NCBI GenBank assembly: GCA_014695175.1 | Contig: JACJNV010000091.1 | Coordinates: 1-37,065, forward strand | DNA from: Microcoleus sp. FACHB-DQ6 | GTDB lineage: Bacteria; Cyanobacteriota; Cyanobacteriia; Cyanobacteriales; Microcoleaceae | Direction: 5' to 3' | Length of the DNA stretch: 37,065 nucleotides | Part shown: positions 8,401 through 15,064 of the stretch, one piece after another | Layout of the letters: every line of letters begins with the position of its first letter | Position numbering within the stretch: position 1 is the first letter of the stretch | Position numbers and translations under genes: made by a program | The notes under the pieces: model-generated | Told to the model about the DNA's origin: nothing | Seen by the model: the letters and a program-made list of their open reading frames with translations, nothing else | Database searches by the model: none

Positions 8401-9401
8401 CTCATATCGTGGGAATTCACCCGCAAATTAACAGTGCCGTTTTGGTTGCTGACAGCACAGTTGGCCAGCCACACATTAGGTATTCCTGCTATATTTGCTT
8501 TCAACCTTTCAAAAACAGATGGGTTAGCTTCCACAAACAACACTTTTTCCACACCCATCACTTGATATTCCTGCATTTCTTGCCCTTCGTGAGCGCCTAT
8601 GTGGAGTACACCTCGCGGGGGAATTGAGTATTGCTGGCAAAGCTTCTGTAAGTCTAGATAACCTACCGTTACTGCTACTTCATTACTGATTTGAGGTACA
8701 GTTTTTATCTCTGATATATGATGTTGAGATTCCTCAAATTTTGCGTAGATATCTCCCCACAGCAATGCCTCATTAGCAGACTCTAGATAATTAAAAAGAT
8801 GGCTATCAGAAACCCAGTCAGAAAATACTAAATTGCTGGCTTCGCCCTTAGCAATGTTGAAAAGCTTATATCCCAAACTTTTAAGATGAGCGATGCAATT
8901 TTTAGTTGTTTGAATAAATTCAATAGCAAATTTAAATGATATATAACGAATTGGTACAGATAGTCCTTTTAATACCTCATACTCAAATCCTTCAACATCT
9001 ATTTTACAAAACTGCGGATGCCCCCACACTTTTATCATCTCATCTAACGTAGTAACTTCGACTGTAACAGTTTGATTCCAATCGTATTGGGAAAAACGCC
9101 CGGTTTTCCATTTTTTGGAAAAAGTTGATATGTAATTAGCATCAGTACATACTGAAAGCTCCATAGTCCCGGCTTGCTCGCCCAATCCTTTATTAACGAT
9201 GACAGCGTTGGGATTTTGGTGGTATTTTTGAGTTAAGATAGTTAAACAATCCGGTTGCGGTTCAAAGCATATTACTTTCGCCCCAGCAGCTAAATACAAA
9301 TCAGCTTTCTGCCCAATGTTAGCCCCCACATCAAAAACAGTATCTCCTGCCTCAACAAAATTGCGAATAAAATTAGTTGCTATTGATAATTTAATGTCCA
9401 T
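2403..9401 (-). CDS. Giant FkbM-FkbM-GT2-GT2-OGT multidomain glycosyltransferase
   Basis: The 2332-aa protein reads as: FkbM-type SAM methyltransferase 1 (about 16-170; FDVGANIGQKADLYL, CFEPQP), FkbM-type 2 (about 262-445; LHIGAHEGQE), a glycan-related region (about 472-690), GT2 domain 1 (about 747-975; AIVSTYNSEKF, NTDDRHRPD), GT2 domain 2 (about 1005-1205; VIIPCYNHATLL, NDGSTDD, FLDADDKLHP), a ~115-aa repeat (about 1290-1402), an OGT/SPINDLY-like catalytic domain (about 1500-1868; YAGTTSLVDPLEVGLPTVV, DTLRSRMGAAVVRSL), then three more repeats (about 1900-2021, 2052-2173, 2200-2327). No signal peptide, membrane segment or TPR array was seen. It probably builds and methylates a glycan on a cytoplasmic acceptor or carrier. 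ATG 9401 is supported by the FkbM motif close behind it. The gene stands alone, divergent from ftsH. Confidence 0.85.
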   Translation of the reverse strand: MDIKLSIATNFIRNFVEAGDTVFDVGANIGQKADLYLAAGAKVICFEPQPDCLTILTQKYHQNPNAVIVNKGLGEQAGTMELSVCTDANYISTFSKKWKTGRFSQYDWNQTVTVEVTTLDEMIKVWGHPQFCKIDVEGFEYEVLKGLSVPIRYISFKFAIEFIQTTKNCIAHLKSLGYKLFNIAKGEASNLVFSDWVSDSHLFNYLESANEALLWGDIYAKFEESQHHISEIKTVPQISNEVAVTVGYLDLQKLCQQYSIPPRGVLHIGAHEGQEMQEYQVMGVEKVLFVEANPSVFERLKANIAGIPNVWLANCAVSNQNGTVNLRVNSHDMSSSILPLKLHKEIYPGMLEVNQVTVPSRTLDSLLQESGLNSSEFNLLVIDIQGAELLALQGARETLKYIDAISTEVNCEELYEGCALIDQVDDYLKEYGFQRVAVATPSHPSWGDAFYVKTTVSVPDTDNLNLSSSPANNRNSVAITTSIAPGNIENQRTALESWRLLGFDVVSLNIREEISQLQPIYENVTFHEVKRDARAEAGRPLVYLEDLFIYLRDRGTKICGIVNSDIRLKADGDLIAFICQQAENAVVFGSRTDVDSLEKAGGEIYAKGFDFFFFDKELLKQFPDSQFCLGLPWWDLWIPLMAQKKGLTVKYLETAIAYHIKHRVNYINDCWQKMGIHFMGFFQPDLSRKFQEMLSNNPNQLQAELTSVAVQAGQMIEQNQQIIRYETSDKINLERSVFEKSQPVPSAFKVSAIVSTYNSEKFIRGCLQDLVEQTLYKQGQLEIIVIDSGSQENEESVVREFQAKYQNIVYDRTSDRETLYAAWNRGIKMSRGAYMTNANTDDRHRPDALEIMAKYLDENAEVSLVYADQLITSTANDIFAKTQAEQGWNWPAFDYSELERRCIIGPQPMWKRSLHEKYGYFRSEFTAAGDYEFWLRIGKSENIVHLPEILGLYYENQQGLQHSSPISYQETRQIWDEYGITRRGVKPATTVPVSLSPSQLNAMPYRTSAETLVSVIIPCYNHATLLREAVESVVSQTYPNWECIIVNDGSTDDTSNLGKYLIKLYPQKSLRLIDKPNTGPADSRNVGVQHSSGKFILFLDADDKLHPKFIEECVEILLAKPNVGFVYTDVQHFGANCDLVVHGDFDANRFLRDNQAPATSLFRREIYEQVGGLKKVMKLGCEDWEFWVSAYEKGWLGDRLPKPYLYYRQHGDGSSRTQKMAGDRPKLDLMRATIIHLHSQLYKPEEVRWSQQILQQHGNLIANELVEFNKPEQFLTLLSQYVGEYQKDQANEVNLANLRQSRQQLANYWLNLPAEQLANAYGGDAGKAHQLLLNSNIKDEALTDAEKTVIDRLAAHLSQGVKNPKDINYLLAAALYRRADQLLLNYENAVIPNWFVTDYLKFMFAAPTLFQEIGEADNYCRYVQGWVSYLHSNIFKNQNSQVWQEIASFFTQSANFIPLYFNSENLKDIYTKRADIIEYTLKTRGAAIDCIFPARPANRPKIRLGVLTKHFGAMTETFATLPAFEYLNREQFEIILYALNLDGNKLEQYCQSRADRLVKLSNDLPSQVQTIRADDLDILLIATNITAVTHPISLLALHRLARVQTTCFNSPITTGMRHIDYYIAGKLMEPAPEGQEHYREQLATIDGPGCCFSYTLEPYTPNINFTRNSIGISEESVVFISSANLYKLVPELRETWAKIMAAVPNSVLFLMPFGPSWTNHYPGGAFVNNMKAVFAKYGIESNRLRVLKSFPNRADVKEVLKLGDVYLDSYPYAGTTSLVDPLEVGLPTVVRDGDTLRSRMGAAVVRSLSMPDLIANSEASYIQLAVTLGTNPQLRQQKRQEIQQKMQANPACFDSVAYSGAIGKLFQELFGNWQTSHLEASRNLQDSIPKQPDLDEILSNAVNLYQRNSSNISAISELRQIRKQIADFWLNVPAENLETAYKSASGNSYQILLKSGFQRQPMMESEQIFLQELTQISKGLVHPKAVNALLAAMLYFPPGTMRIPDARNRLPHWLIGDYEQVFETEAAVKSDSTSDLLAQYIQSPQFANQLLGCVNLYRIDPSDESVVLELRQIRKQMADFWLTVPSEKLENFYRGEVRKGYQAILNCGLQAESMTEAEQQFLQKLTEISKGLVQPQAINALLGAMLYFVPGKMRVPDARTRLPQWLLEDYEKVFESAFATTEQPLVKQDYLPQFLNQLTAAVNVYEIDQTAELVIADLRHIRKQIADLWLSVSGEQVEVLYRSDFGKGYKAMLGSGFINEPLNESDREFFNSLVVELSKGFGTPKAVNNLLAAMLYCRLGQLRVQDANTCLPPWLLADYEQFVGGAIELAVK
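2421..3705 (-). repeat. Three tandem ~120-aa protein repeats at the C-terminus of the giant GT
   Basis: Within the giant glycosyltransferase gene, three consecutive units share the order LRQIRKQIADFWL, then a Y..., then a LxxLxxISKGLxxPxAxNxLLxAMLYF core, then RxPDARxxLPxWLxxDYExVFE. Unit spacing is about 150 residues. A fourth, more diverged unit (LRQSRQQLANYWL ... LLAAALYRR) lies upstream of the OGT-like domain at about 5196-5534. I do not recognise the repeat as a named domain. Confidence 0.7.
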
Positions 9402-9883
9402 TTTTCTTGCTTAATGATTGTTATTGGTCACAAGTGAAAGCCAAAATAAAGACCTTTGTCCACGGTCAATCTTAAATTTCTACCTTTTACAGCATCATTT
9501 TATAGATCGCCCAAGCGCTGAGGCTGAAACTTTTTGAGTTGTTCCCTGTCGGGTAGGAGGCGATCGGACTTTTGTTGCTCTGAGGCTTCTCCACAGTAGT
9601 TATACGTCAAATCAGATCCCAAAACTTAACTGGCTGCGCTCGCCATCACTTTTGATAATATTGACAAATTATGTCTTATAGTGTATGAAGAAACCAAAAA
9701 ATTAGGACAACACCCAACTCTCCTGACGCAGCCTAGGGCTGTTCCGTTCCCGCGACCTCAGACCGCCACAGCATGGCCGGGATTCCTCACCACACAAAAA
9801 CAAGTTACAATTACGTTAAGATTGATGAACATAAATAAAAATTCCCAAATCACAGGGACTAAAAATTAGGAGGATCGACCTCG
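9402..9883. other. Divergent intergenic region between the giant GT gene and ftsH
   Basis: The 482-bp gap separates two divergently transcribed genes and should hold both promoters. No credible gene is present; the open frame at 9681-9869 looks random. The best promoter-like site is described at 9661-9689. No repeat stands out. Confidence 0.6.
9661..9689 (+). promoter_or_regulatory. Candidate sigma-70-type promoter for ftsH
   Basis: A perfect -35 box TTGACA (9661-9666) is followed after 17 bp by TATGAA (9684-9689, 4 of 6 matches to TATAAT). It lies about 195 bp upstream of the ftsH start, which would leave a long leader. Seen by eye only. Confidence 0.35.
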
Positions 9884-11722
9884 GTGAATAAACGCTGGAG
9901 AAACGCTGGCCTGTACGCACTGCTGGCTATTGTAGTCATTGCCTTAGCAACGGCTTTTTTTGACAAACAGCCCCCAAGCCGCGAAGTTTGGAAGTACAGT
10001 CAATTCATTCAGGAAGTCGAAGGCAAGAGAGTAGACAAAATAAATATCAGTTCCGATCGCAGCAAAGCCCTCGTCACAGCCCAAGACGGCAACAAGGTGA
10101 TTGTCAACCTGCCGAACGACCCCGAACTGATGAACATCCTGACCAAAAATAAGGTAGATATTTCAGTTCTGCCCCAAAGCGACGAAGGCTTCTGGGTAAA
10201 AGCCCTCAGCAGCCTGTTCTTCCCGATTCTGCTTTTGGTCGGACTGTTTTTCCTGGTGCGGCGCGCCCAAAACGGGCCCGGCAACCAAGCCATGAACTTT
10301 GGCAAATCCAAAGCTAGAGTCCAAATGGAGCCGCAAACTCAGGTGACTTTCGGCGACGTGGCCGGCATCGAACAAGCCAAGCTAGAGCTCGCAGAAGTCG
10401 TGGACTTCCTGAAAAATGCAGACCGCTTCACCGCAGTCGGAGCAAAAATCCCCAAAGGCGTGCTGCTGGTCGGCCCTCCCGGAACAGGCAAAACCCTGCT
10501 GGCAAAAGCAGTGGCGGGAGAAGCAGGCGTTCCCTTCTTCTCGATTTCCGGTTCAGAATTTGTGGAAATGTTCGTGGGTGTCGGTGCTTCCCGCGTCCGC
10601 GACTTGTTTGAACAAGCTAAATCGAACGCTCCTTGTATCGTATTTATCGATGAAATTGACGCCGTAGGCCGCCAGCGGGGCGCTGGTTTGGGCGGTGGTA
10701 ACGACGAACGGGAACAAACCCTGAACCAGTTGCTGACCGAAATGGACGGCTTTGAGGGTAATACTGGCATCATTTTGATTGCTGCTACGAACCGCCCCGA
10801 CGTACTTGATGCAGCGCTGCTGCGTCCGGGTCGCTTCGATCGCCAAGTTGTAGTGGATCGCCCCGACTTCGGAGGCCGCCTAGAAATTCTCAACGTTCAC
10901 GCCCGCGGCAAAACTTTGTCGAAAGACGTGGACTTGGAAAAAATCGCCCGCCGGACACCCGGTTTCACCGGTGCGGATTTGTCCAACCTACTCAACGAAG
11001 CAGCCATTTTAGCCGCCCGTCGCAACTTGACGGAAGTCTCGATGGATGAAGTCAACGATGCGATCGACCGCGTGCTCGCAGGCCCGGAAAAGAAAGACCG
11101 CGTGATGAGCGAAAAGCGCAAAACTTTGGTAGCTTACCACGAAGCCGGTCACGCTTTAGTCGGCGCGCTGATGCCCGATTATGACCCGGTGCAAAAAATT
11201 AGCATTATCCCCCGCGGCCGCGCTGGCGGTTTGACTTGGTTCACACCCAGCGAAGATCGGATGGATTCTGGCTTGTATTCTCGGTCTTACTTGCAAAATC
11301 AAATGGCCGTAGCTTTGGGCGGCCGCATTGCTGAAGAGATTGTCTTCGGCGAAGAAGAAGTAACAACCGGTGCCTCGAACGACTTGCAGCAAGTGGCAAG
11401 AGTAGCGCGCCAAATGGTGACTCGCTTCGGAATGAGCGATCGGCTAGGCCCTGTAGCTCTCGGTCGCCAACAAGGCAATATGTTCATGGGTCGCGATATC
11501 ATGGCCGAACGCGATTTCTCGGAAGAAACTGCAGCGACGATCGACGATGAAGTGCGTTTGTTGGTAGAGCAAGCTTACCGCCGCGCTAAAGATGTACTCG
11601 TCGGCAACCGCCACGTCCTTAATGCTTTGGCAGATATGCTAGTTGAAAAGGAAACTGTGGATGCTGATGAATTGCAAAATTTGTTAGCTAATAGCGATGT
11701 GAAAATGGCGACGATCGCCTAA
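9884..11722 (+). CDS. ftsH: ATP-dependent zinc metalloprotease FtsH (FtsH3-like)
   Basis: FtsH is a membrane-anchored AAA+ protease that unfolds and degrades damaged membrane and soluble proteins; in cyanobacteria it includes photosystem II repair. The 612-aa protein has two membrane segments (about 8-25 and 105-126), Walker A GPPGTGKT (197-204), Walker [10 protein letters not shown] (251-259), the second-region-of-homology segment [20 protein letters not shown] and the zinc-binding HEAGH (419-423). The N-terminus [18 protein letters not shown] is like Synechocystis FtsH3 (Slr1604) as I recall it; FtsH3 works in hetero-oligomers with FtsH1 or FtsH2. GTG 9884 is the start, with a strong AGGAGG at 9868-9873. 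A rho-independent terminator follows, so it is monocistronic. Confidence 0.95.
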   Translation: MNKRWRNAGLYALLAIVVIALATAFFDKQPPSREVWKYSQFIQEVEGKRVDKINISSDRSKALVTAQDGNKVIVNLPNDPELMNILTKNKVDISVLPQSDEGFWVKALSSLFFPILLLVGLFFLVRRAQNGPGNQAMNFGKSKARVQMEPQTQVTFGDVAGIEQAKLELAEVVDFLKNADRFTAVGAKIPKGVLLVGPPGTGKTLLAKAVAGEAGVPFFSISGSEFVEMFVGVGASRVRDLFEQAKSNAPCIVFIDEIDAVGRQRGAGLGGGNDEREQTLNQLLTEMDGFEGNTGIILIAATNRPDVLDAALLRPGRFDRQVVVDRPDFGGRLEILNVHARGKTLSKDVDLEKIARRTPGFTGADLSNLLNEAAILAARRNLTEVSMDEVNDAIDRVLAGPEKKDRVMSEKRKTLVAYHEAGHALVGALMPDYDPVQKISIIPRGRAGGLTWFTPSEDRMDSGLYSRSYLQNQMAVALGGRIAEEIVFGEEEVTTGASNDLQQVARVARQMVTRFGMSDRLGPVALGRQQGNMFMGRDIMAERDFSEETAATIDDEVRLLVEQAYRRAKDVLVGNRHVLNALADMLVEKETVDADELQNLLANSDVKMATIA

Positions 11723-11782
11723 TCGATTTTACAATTTAGATTGGGGATTTTAGATTTAATCTAAAATTTGAAATCGATAATT

Positions 11783-11823
11783 GGGGTGATTCTGGGATTG
11801 TCTGGAATCGCCCCGATTTTTTT
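11783..11823 (+). terminator. Rho-independent terminator of ftsH
   Basis: GGGGTGATTC (11783-11792) pairs with GAATCGCCCC (11805-11814) through nine Watson-Crick pairs and one G-T pair, with a 12-nt loop. It is followed by GATTTTTTT. It lies 60 bp after the ftsH stop. Confidence 0.8.
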
Positions 11824-11869
11824 GTGGGCACACAGGAAGCAGCCAAAAAAAGCATTGGAGTAGCAAACC

Positions 11870-12232
11870 ATGATCGTCACTGAAGATAGAGCGCGTGAAC
11901 TTGCACTTGATTGGGTAGAAGCTTGGAATACTCATAACCTCGATCGAATCATGTCCCATTACGCAGAAGATGTAATTCTGATATCGCCTGTCGCAGCGCA
12001 ACTGCTAAACGAACCATCTGGGACAGTGACAGGCAAAGAAGCGCTACGAAACTACTTCAAAAAGGGGCTGGAAGTTTATCCTGACCTCAAGTTTGAGTTG
12101 CTTGATGTGATGTGGGGAGTTTCCAGTGTTGTCCTTTACTACATCAACCAAAAAGGCACGAAGGCAGGTGAGTTTATGGAAGTCAGTTCAACCGGAAAAG
12201 TGACTAAAGTTGTTGCTCATTACAACGGGTAG
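11870..12232 (+). CDS. SnoaL/NTF2-like protein
   Basis: The 120-aa protein fits the small NTF2-like SnoaL/ketosteroid-isomerase-like fold: an N-terminal helix (ARELALDWVEAWNTHNLDRIMSHYAEDVILISPVA), a middle helix (TGKEALRNYFKKGLEVYPDLKFELLDVMWG) and C-terminal beta strands ending TKVVAHYNG. Such proteins bind or isomerise small hydrophobic ligands, but the substrate cannot be read from sequence. ATG 11870 has GGAG about 10 nt upstream. The gene stands alone between the ftsH terminator and a hairpin near 12.38 kb. A second, larger SnoaL-like gene lies at 15.1-15.7 kb. Confidence 0.75.
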   Translation: MIVTEDRARELALDWVEAWNTHNLDRIMSHYAEDVILISPVAAQLLNEPSGTVTGKEALRNYFKKGLEVYPDLKFELLDVMWGVSSVVLYYINQKGTKAGEFMEVSSTGKVTKVVAHYNG

Positions 12233-12369
12233 AGCGAGGTTATACAAATGGCGGTAATATGGATGGCACAACCGAGCTATGCTGAGGCTTTACTTACTCT
12301 AGCTAGCGAGTCAAACGCAGTCCACTCGCCTGTTGTGTAAAGAAAATAACGCAATTTTAACCCCCCCCT

Positions 12370-12420
12370 CGGAAACCCACGGAGGTGGGTTTTGCTTGTA
12401 TATACGCGGTTTCAACCGCT
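12370..12420. repeat. Palindromic intergenic repeat, possible terminator
   Basis: AAACCCAC (12373-12380) and GTGGGTTT (12385-12392) form a perfect 8-bp stem with a 4-nt loop, followed by a weakly T-rich tgcttgt. A second small palindrome, GCGGTTTCAACCGC, follows at 12406-12419. The pair resembles dispersed palindromic repeats common in filamentous cyanobacteria and may end transcription of the SnoaL-like gene. Confidence 0.55.
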
Positions 12421-12472
12421 CGGTCTTCCGATATAAACTGTATTGAATTATCTGGGGGCAAAATCAGTTAGC

Positions 12473-13111
12473 ATGAATCATCAATCTTGGTTGACACTAC
12501 TAAAAAAACACCGGGCGATCGCAGTCATCCGTTCATCAGAAAAGGAACTTGCTTGGCAGATGGCATCAGCGGTAGCAGCAGGAGGAATCCAGTTTATTGA
12601 AATTACTTGGAATACCCACAAAGCCGCTGAATTAATTGCCGAACTCCGCTCGGAATTCCCTACTTTTAGTATTGGTACTGGCACTTTATTAAACTTAGAA
12701 CAGTTGCAACAAGCAATCGACTGCGGTGCTCAGTTTATGTTTACTCCGCATACCGATTTAACTATGATTAAAACAGCAGTTGACGCCGGAGTGCCGATCG
12801 TCCCCGGTGCTTTTTCTCCTACGGAAATTGTGAGCGCGTGGCAAGCAGGCGCTACCTGCGTTAAAGTGTTTCCGATATCGGCTTTGGGAGGCGCCGCCTA
12901 CCTGAAAAGCCTGCAAGGCCCCCTGGGAAACATTCCTTTAATTCCCACTGGCGGGGTGACGCTGGAAAATGCGAAAGTATTTATTGACGCCGGGGCGATC
13001 GCCGTTGGTTTAGCCGGAGACTTATTTCCTAAACACTTAGTGGAAAATCGCGATTGGCGCGCGATCGTCCAAATTGCCCGAGATCTTACCCAAAACTTAA
13101 CAACTTGTTAA
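12473..13111 (+). CDS. eda: KDPG/KHG aldolase (2-dehydro-3-deoxyphosphogluconate aldolase)
   Basis: This class I aldolase cleaves 2-keto-3-deoxy-6-phosphogluconate to pyruvate and glyceraldehyde-3-phosphate (Entner-Doudoroff) and may also act on 2-keto-4-hydroxyglutarate. The protein is 212 aa from ATG 12473, close to the family length of about 210-215. Visible hallmarks are IEITWNT with catalytic Glu43, the GTGTLL loop, FTPHTD, the Schiff-base lysine Lys131 in CVKVFPI, and PTGGV for phosphate binding. These two positions agree with E. coli Eda Glu45 and Lys133 as I recall them. A TTG at 12443 would add 10 residues with no support. No edd neighbour is present. Confidence 0.92.
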   Translation: MNHQSWLTLLKKHRAIAVIRSSEKELAWQMASAVAAGGIQFIEITWNTHKAAELIAELRSEFPTFSIGTGTLLNLEQLQQAIDCGAQFMFTPHTDLTMIKTAVDAGVPIVPGAFSPTEIVSAWQAGATCVKVFPISALGGAAYLKSLQGPLGNIPLIPTGGVTLENAKVFIDAGAIAVGLAGDLFPKHLVENRDWRAIVQIARDLTQNLTTC

Positions 13112-13164
13112 GCCCTGTTTCCCAATTCAACATTTCAAATCTACAATCTAAAATAGGACAAGCC

Positions 13165-13194
13165 AATCTAAAATCTAAAATCTAAAATCTAAAA
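13165..13194. repeat. Heptanucleotide tandem repeat (AATCTAA)n
   Basis: Four perfect copies of the 7-mer AATCTAA (13165-13192) plus a partial copy lie just upstream of the L,D-transpeptidase gene. Short tandemly repeated heptamers (STRR) are well known in filamentous cyanobacteria. A single related unit is found at 13144-13152. Confidence 0.7.
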
Positions 13195-13212
13195 TAGTAC
13201 GAGGTGTGAGAA

Positions 13213-13734
13213 ATGAACAGCATTATCAACTCAACTTACTTCCGCCGCGCTGGAACTTTCTGTGCCGGCTGCGCCCTCACTTTTGCTACATTCTACGGCG
13301 GTTCAATCCCAGCAGTTGCCAGCGAACAGCACAACATAATTGCCAATAAAATTATGCTGTTGCAGCAATCCAGCGAACGCTGGATTGAAATAGATTTGTC
13401 AAGACAAAGGTTAATAGCTTGGGAAGGAAATACACCCGTTTACGCGGTGATTATTTCCAGCGGCAAATCATCGACTCCCACCCGCACGGGAACCTTTGCC
13501 GTTGAAACCAAACACCGCGTTACTAGAATGACTGGGCCGGACTACGACGTGCCGGATGTTCCCTATACAATGTATTACGACGGAGGCATGGCAATTCACG
13601 GCGCTTACTGGCACAATTTGTTTGGCAATCCCGTTACTCACGGCTGCACAAATGTAGCTGTCAATCACGCTAAATGGCTATTTGAATGGGCCTCGGTGGG
13701 GACGCCGGTGGTGGTGCATAAATCTCAGGTTTAG
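13213..13734 (+). CDS. L,D-transpeptidase (YkuD family), exported
   Basis: The 173-aa protein has an N-terminal signal-like segment (about 1-36, hydrophobic [12 protein letters not shown], ending PAVASEQ). The YkuD catalytic domain follows: [15 protein letters not shown] (about 55-70), [12 protein letters not shown], and the active-site block AIHGAYWHN ... THGCTNV with catalytic Cys145. The family forms or exchanges 3-3 peptide crosslinks in peptidoglycan, or anchors proteins to it, in the periplasm. The consensus is usually SHGC; here it is THGC, which is common in cyanobacterial members. GAGG lies about 10 nt before ATG 13213. Heptamer repeats flank both ends of the gene. Confidence 0.88.
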   Translation: MNSIINSTYFRRAGTFCAGCALTFATFYGGSIPAVASEQHNIIANKIMLLQQSSERWIEIDLSRQRLIAWEGNTPVYAVIISSGKSSTPTRTGTFAVETKHRVTRMTGPDYDVPDVPYTMYYDGGMAIHGAYWHNLFGNPVTHGCTNVAVNHAKWLFEWASVGTPVVVHKSQV

Positions 13735-13765
13735 GGAATTGGGAATTGGGCATCGGGCATTGGGC
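13734..13765. repeat. Degenerate heptanucleotide repeat (GGGAATT/GGGCATT)
   Basis: Four consecutive 7-mers, GGGAATT, GGGAATT, GGGCATC and GGGCATT, start at the last base of the L,D-transpeptidase stop codon. They are STRR-like and of a different sequence class from the AATCTAA repeat upstream of the same gene. Confidence 0.65.
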
Positions 13766-13802
13766 GTAGTCGAACCTTATTAGAACTTATGAACCGGTGG
13801 TC

Positions 13803-13868
13803 AGAAACCGGGTTTTTTTGCGAAATACTGCGTTACAGCCGTAGATTCTGTCAAAAAACCCGTTTCTT
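13803..13868. repeat. Inverted repeat with AGAAACCGGGTTT / AAACCCGTTTCT arms
   Basis: AGAAACCGGGTTTTTTT (13803-13819) and AAAAAACCCGTTTCTT (13853-13868) form a long stem with one extra C, enclosing about 33 nt. It lies between convergent genes and has A/T runs suited to bidirectional termination. The motif AAACCCGGTTTCT recurs at 29385-29397 and, inverted, at 29434-29447, so it is also a dispersed repeat. Confidence 0.6.
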
Positions 13869-13923
13869 CGATTGGAGTTCATCAGTTCTGGTTTTTTTTA
13901 GCTTGCTTACTTCATTACTGCCT

Positions 13924-14727
13924 TCAAGCACAATCCCAATTATATAAAACCTCACTAAAATCTAATTGTCTGAGTGCAGATTCATCAATAAAAAAGTTAC
14001 CTATACCAGTGTCTCCCCACATAATATACACTGTCTCATCTCGATCGGTATCCATTTGGAAGAGAAGAATATCTGCTTTGTGACATCGAGGATGGTCTTG
14101 TGTAAAATCAGGATAACCACCTATTTTATGACCTCGAAAAGATGATATTTCTTGGTACTCAAGGTAAATTTTACGAGCGGTGGTAAAAAACTCATCAATT
14201 TCTCCTAAAAGTTGGGTAAATTGGCGGTCACTGGTACTAATCGGCGCATATTTTTTAGTAAATTGCAAGCCGCAACAGCCATGAACAGGAAAATATGCTG
14301 GTTGCGGAACAAAATCATAATTGGTAATGATGTTTTCAACTTGGAAGTCGGGCTGAGGAAAATAGATTATTTTGAATCTGTCTTCGGCTGTGGGATTATC
14401 TACATCGGCGGAAGTGTCCAAATCTAAACCATATAGGTCATCGTCGGCTATATAAAACTGCAAAATTCCCCGATCGGGAAAACCATCTAAAGGCGGTATT
14501 TCATCAAAGTTGAGTTGCGCTAGCAAAAATAAATATTTACCGTCCCAAGTTTTGGGATATTCAAAGCCTTTAGGTAAATAAGGTAATCCCCCAAATTTAC
14601 TCTGCCACCAATTAACGTCATCATTATTCTGGGTTTGGATTTCGATGTAAGGTTTAATGGTAGCTTCGATTCTGTCGCGATACTTTTCTAGTTCTGGAGA
14701 GAGTGGACATTCTAGTTTGTAGTTCAT
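13924..14727 (-). CDS. YwqG-like protein (DUF1963)
   Basis: The 267-aa protein fits the YwqG/DUF1963 family, whose function is unknown. Characteristic stretches are SKFGGLPYLPKGFEYPKTWDG, LFLLAQLNFDEIPPLDGFPDRGILQFYIA with the GLD that follows, the middle HGCCGLQF, and HKIGGYPDFTQDHPR near residue 205, ending in MWGDTGIGNFFI. It is predicted soluble with no signal peptide. The start ATG 14727 lies before the first conserved block; no clear ribosome binding site was seen. It faces the L,D-transpeptidase gene across an inverted repeat. Confidence 0.85.
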   Translation of the reverse strand: MNYKLECPLSPELEKYRDRIEATIKPYIEIQTQNNDDVNWWQSKFGGLPYLPKGFEYPKTWDGKYLFLLAQLNFDEIPPLDGFPDRGILQFYIADDDLYGLDLDTSADVDNPTAEDRFKIIYFPQPDFQVENIITNYDFVPQPAYFPVHGCCGLQFTKKYAPISTSDRQFTQLLGEIDEFFTTARKIYLEYQEISSFRGHKIGGYPDFTQDHPRCHKADILLFQMDTDRDETVYIMWGDTGIGNFFIDESALRQLDFSEVLYNWDCA

Positions 14728-14759
14728 CTGCTATTAACAATTTGTTATGAAGGCAATCC

Positions 14760-14787
14760 GTAGGGTGCGCCGGGCCGTGCACCTTAC
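14760..14787. repeat. Palindromic repeat GTAAGGTGCGCC family, copy 2
   Basis: The arms GTAGGGTGCGC and GTGCACCTTAC pair around a short GC-rich loop. It lies immediately before a duplicated Hsp70 3' end that begins at 14791. Confidence 0.6.
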
Positions 14788-14790
14788 CTG

Positions 14791-14941
14791 TAAAGTCTAT
14801 CCTTAACTTAACTGCACCACGGGTTTATCCTCTAACAATGTTTGATTTGTCAGCAAATCTTCCACGGTAATTCGCAAAAAGCGCTGTTGGTCAACGCGGA
14901 ACAAAACTTTTATGCGATCGCTCCCCGGATACCCAGGCGGC
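14791..14941 (-). pseudogene. Duplicated 3' end of the downstream Hsp70-like gene
   Basis: This 151-bp segment matches 16116-16266 base for base without gaps, with 7 differences by my count (about 95% identity). On the minus strand it encodes the last ~45 residues of the Hsp70-like protein (PGYPGSDRIK ... KPVVQLS, stop at 14803-14805). The frame is intact; changes include E to Q and I to V. It has no start and no upstream coding part. It is bounded by a palindrome on each side (14760-14787 and 14946-14976). Confidence 0.9.
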
Positions 14942-14945
14942 CTAA

Positions 14946-14976
14946 AGCGAAAGCGAGCGTCTCCCTCGCTTTCGCT
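14946..14976. repeat. Perfect 12-bp hairpin at the duplication boundary
   Basis: AGCGAAAGCGAG (14946-14957) and CTCGCTTTCGCT (14965-14976) are exact complements with a 7-nt loop. A competing fold pairs GCGTCTCC (14957-14964) with GGAGACGC (about 14987-14994). It lies 4 bp after the end of the Hsp70 duplicate. Confidence 0.8.
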
Positions 14977-15064
14977 ACTTATAGCGACGGAGACGCTTGC
15001 ACTGCAACTCGAACAATTATGTATGATTCGATGCCAGCGGCAACGATATGACCTCTTCCTTTGA

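Noticed and set aside
10339-10893. Long minus-strand frame within ftsH (184 residues)
   Set aside because: It is the antisense shadow of a GC-rich, highly conserved coding region.
12248-12337. Short open frame after the SnoaL-like gene (29 residues)
   Set aside because: It is small, has no recognisable features, and is not supported by a good ribosome binding site or conservation.
14977-15064. Minus-strand stretch reading KGRGHIVAAGIESYIIVRVA after the SnoaL-like stop
   Set aside because: It has a protein-like look but no start codon, and it runs into the palindrome at 14946-14976; too short to call.
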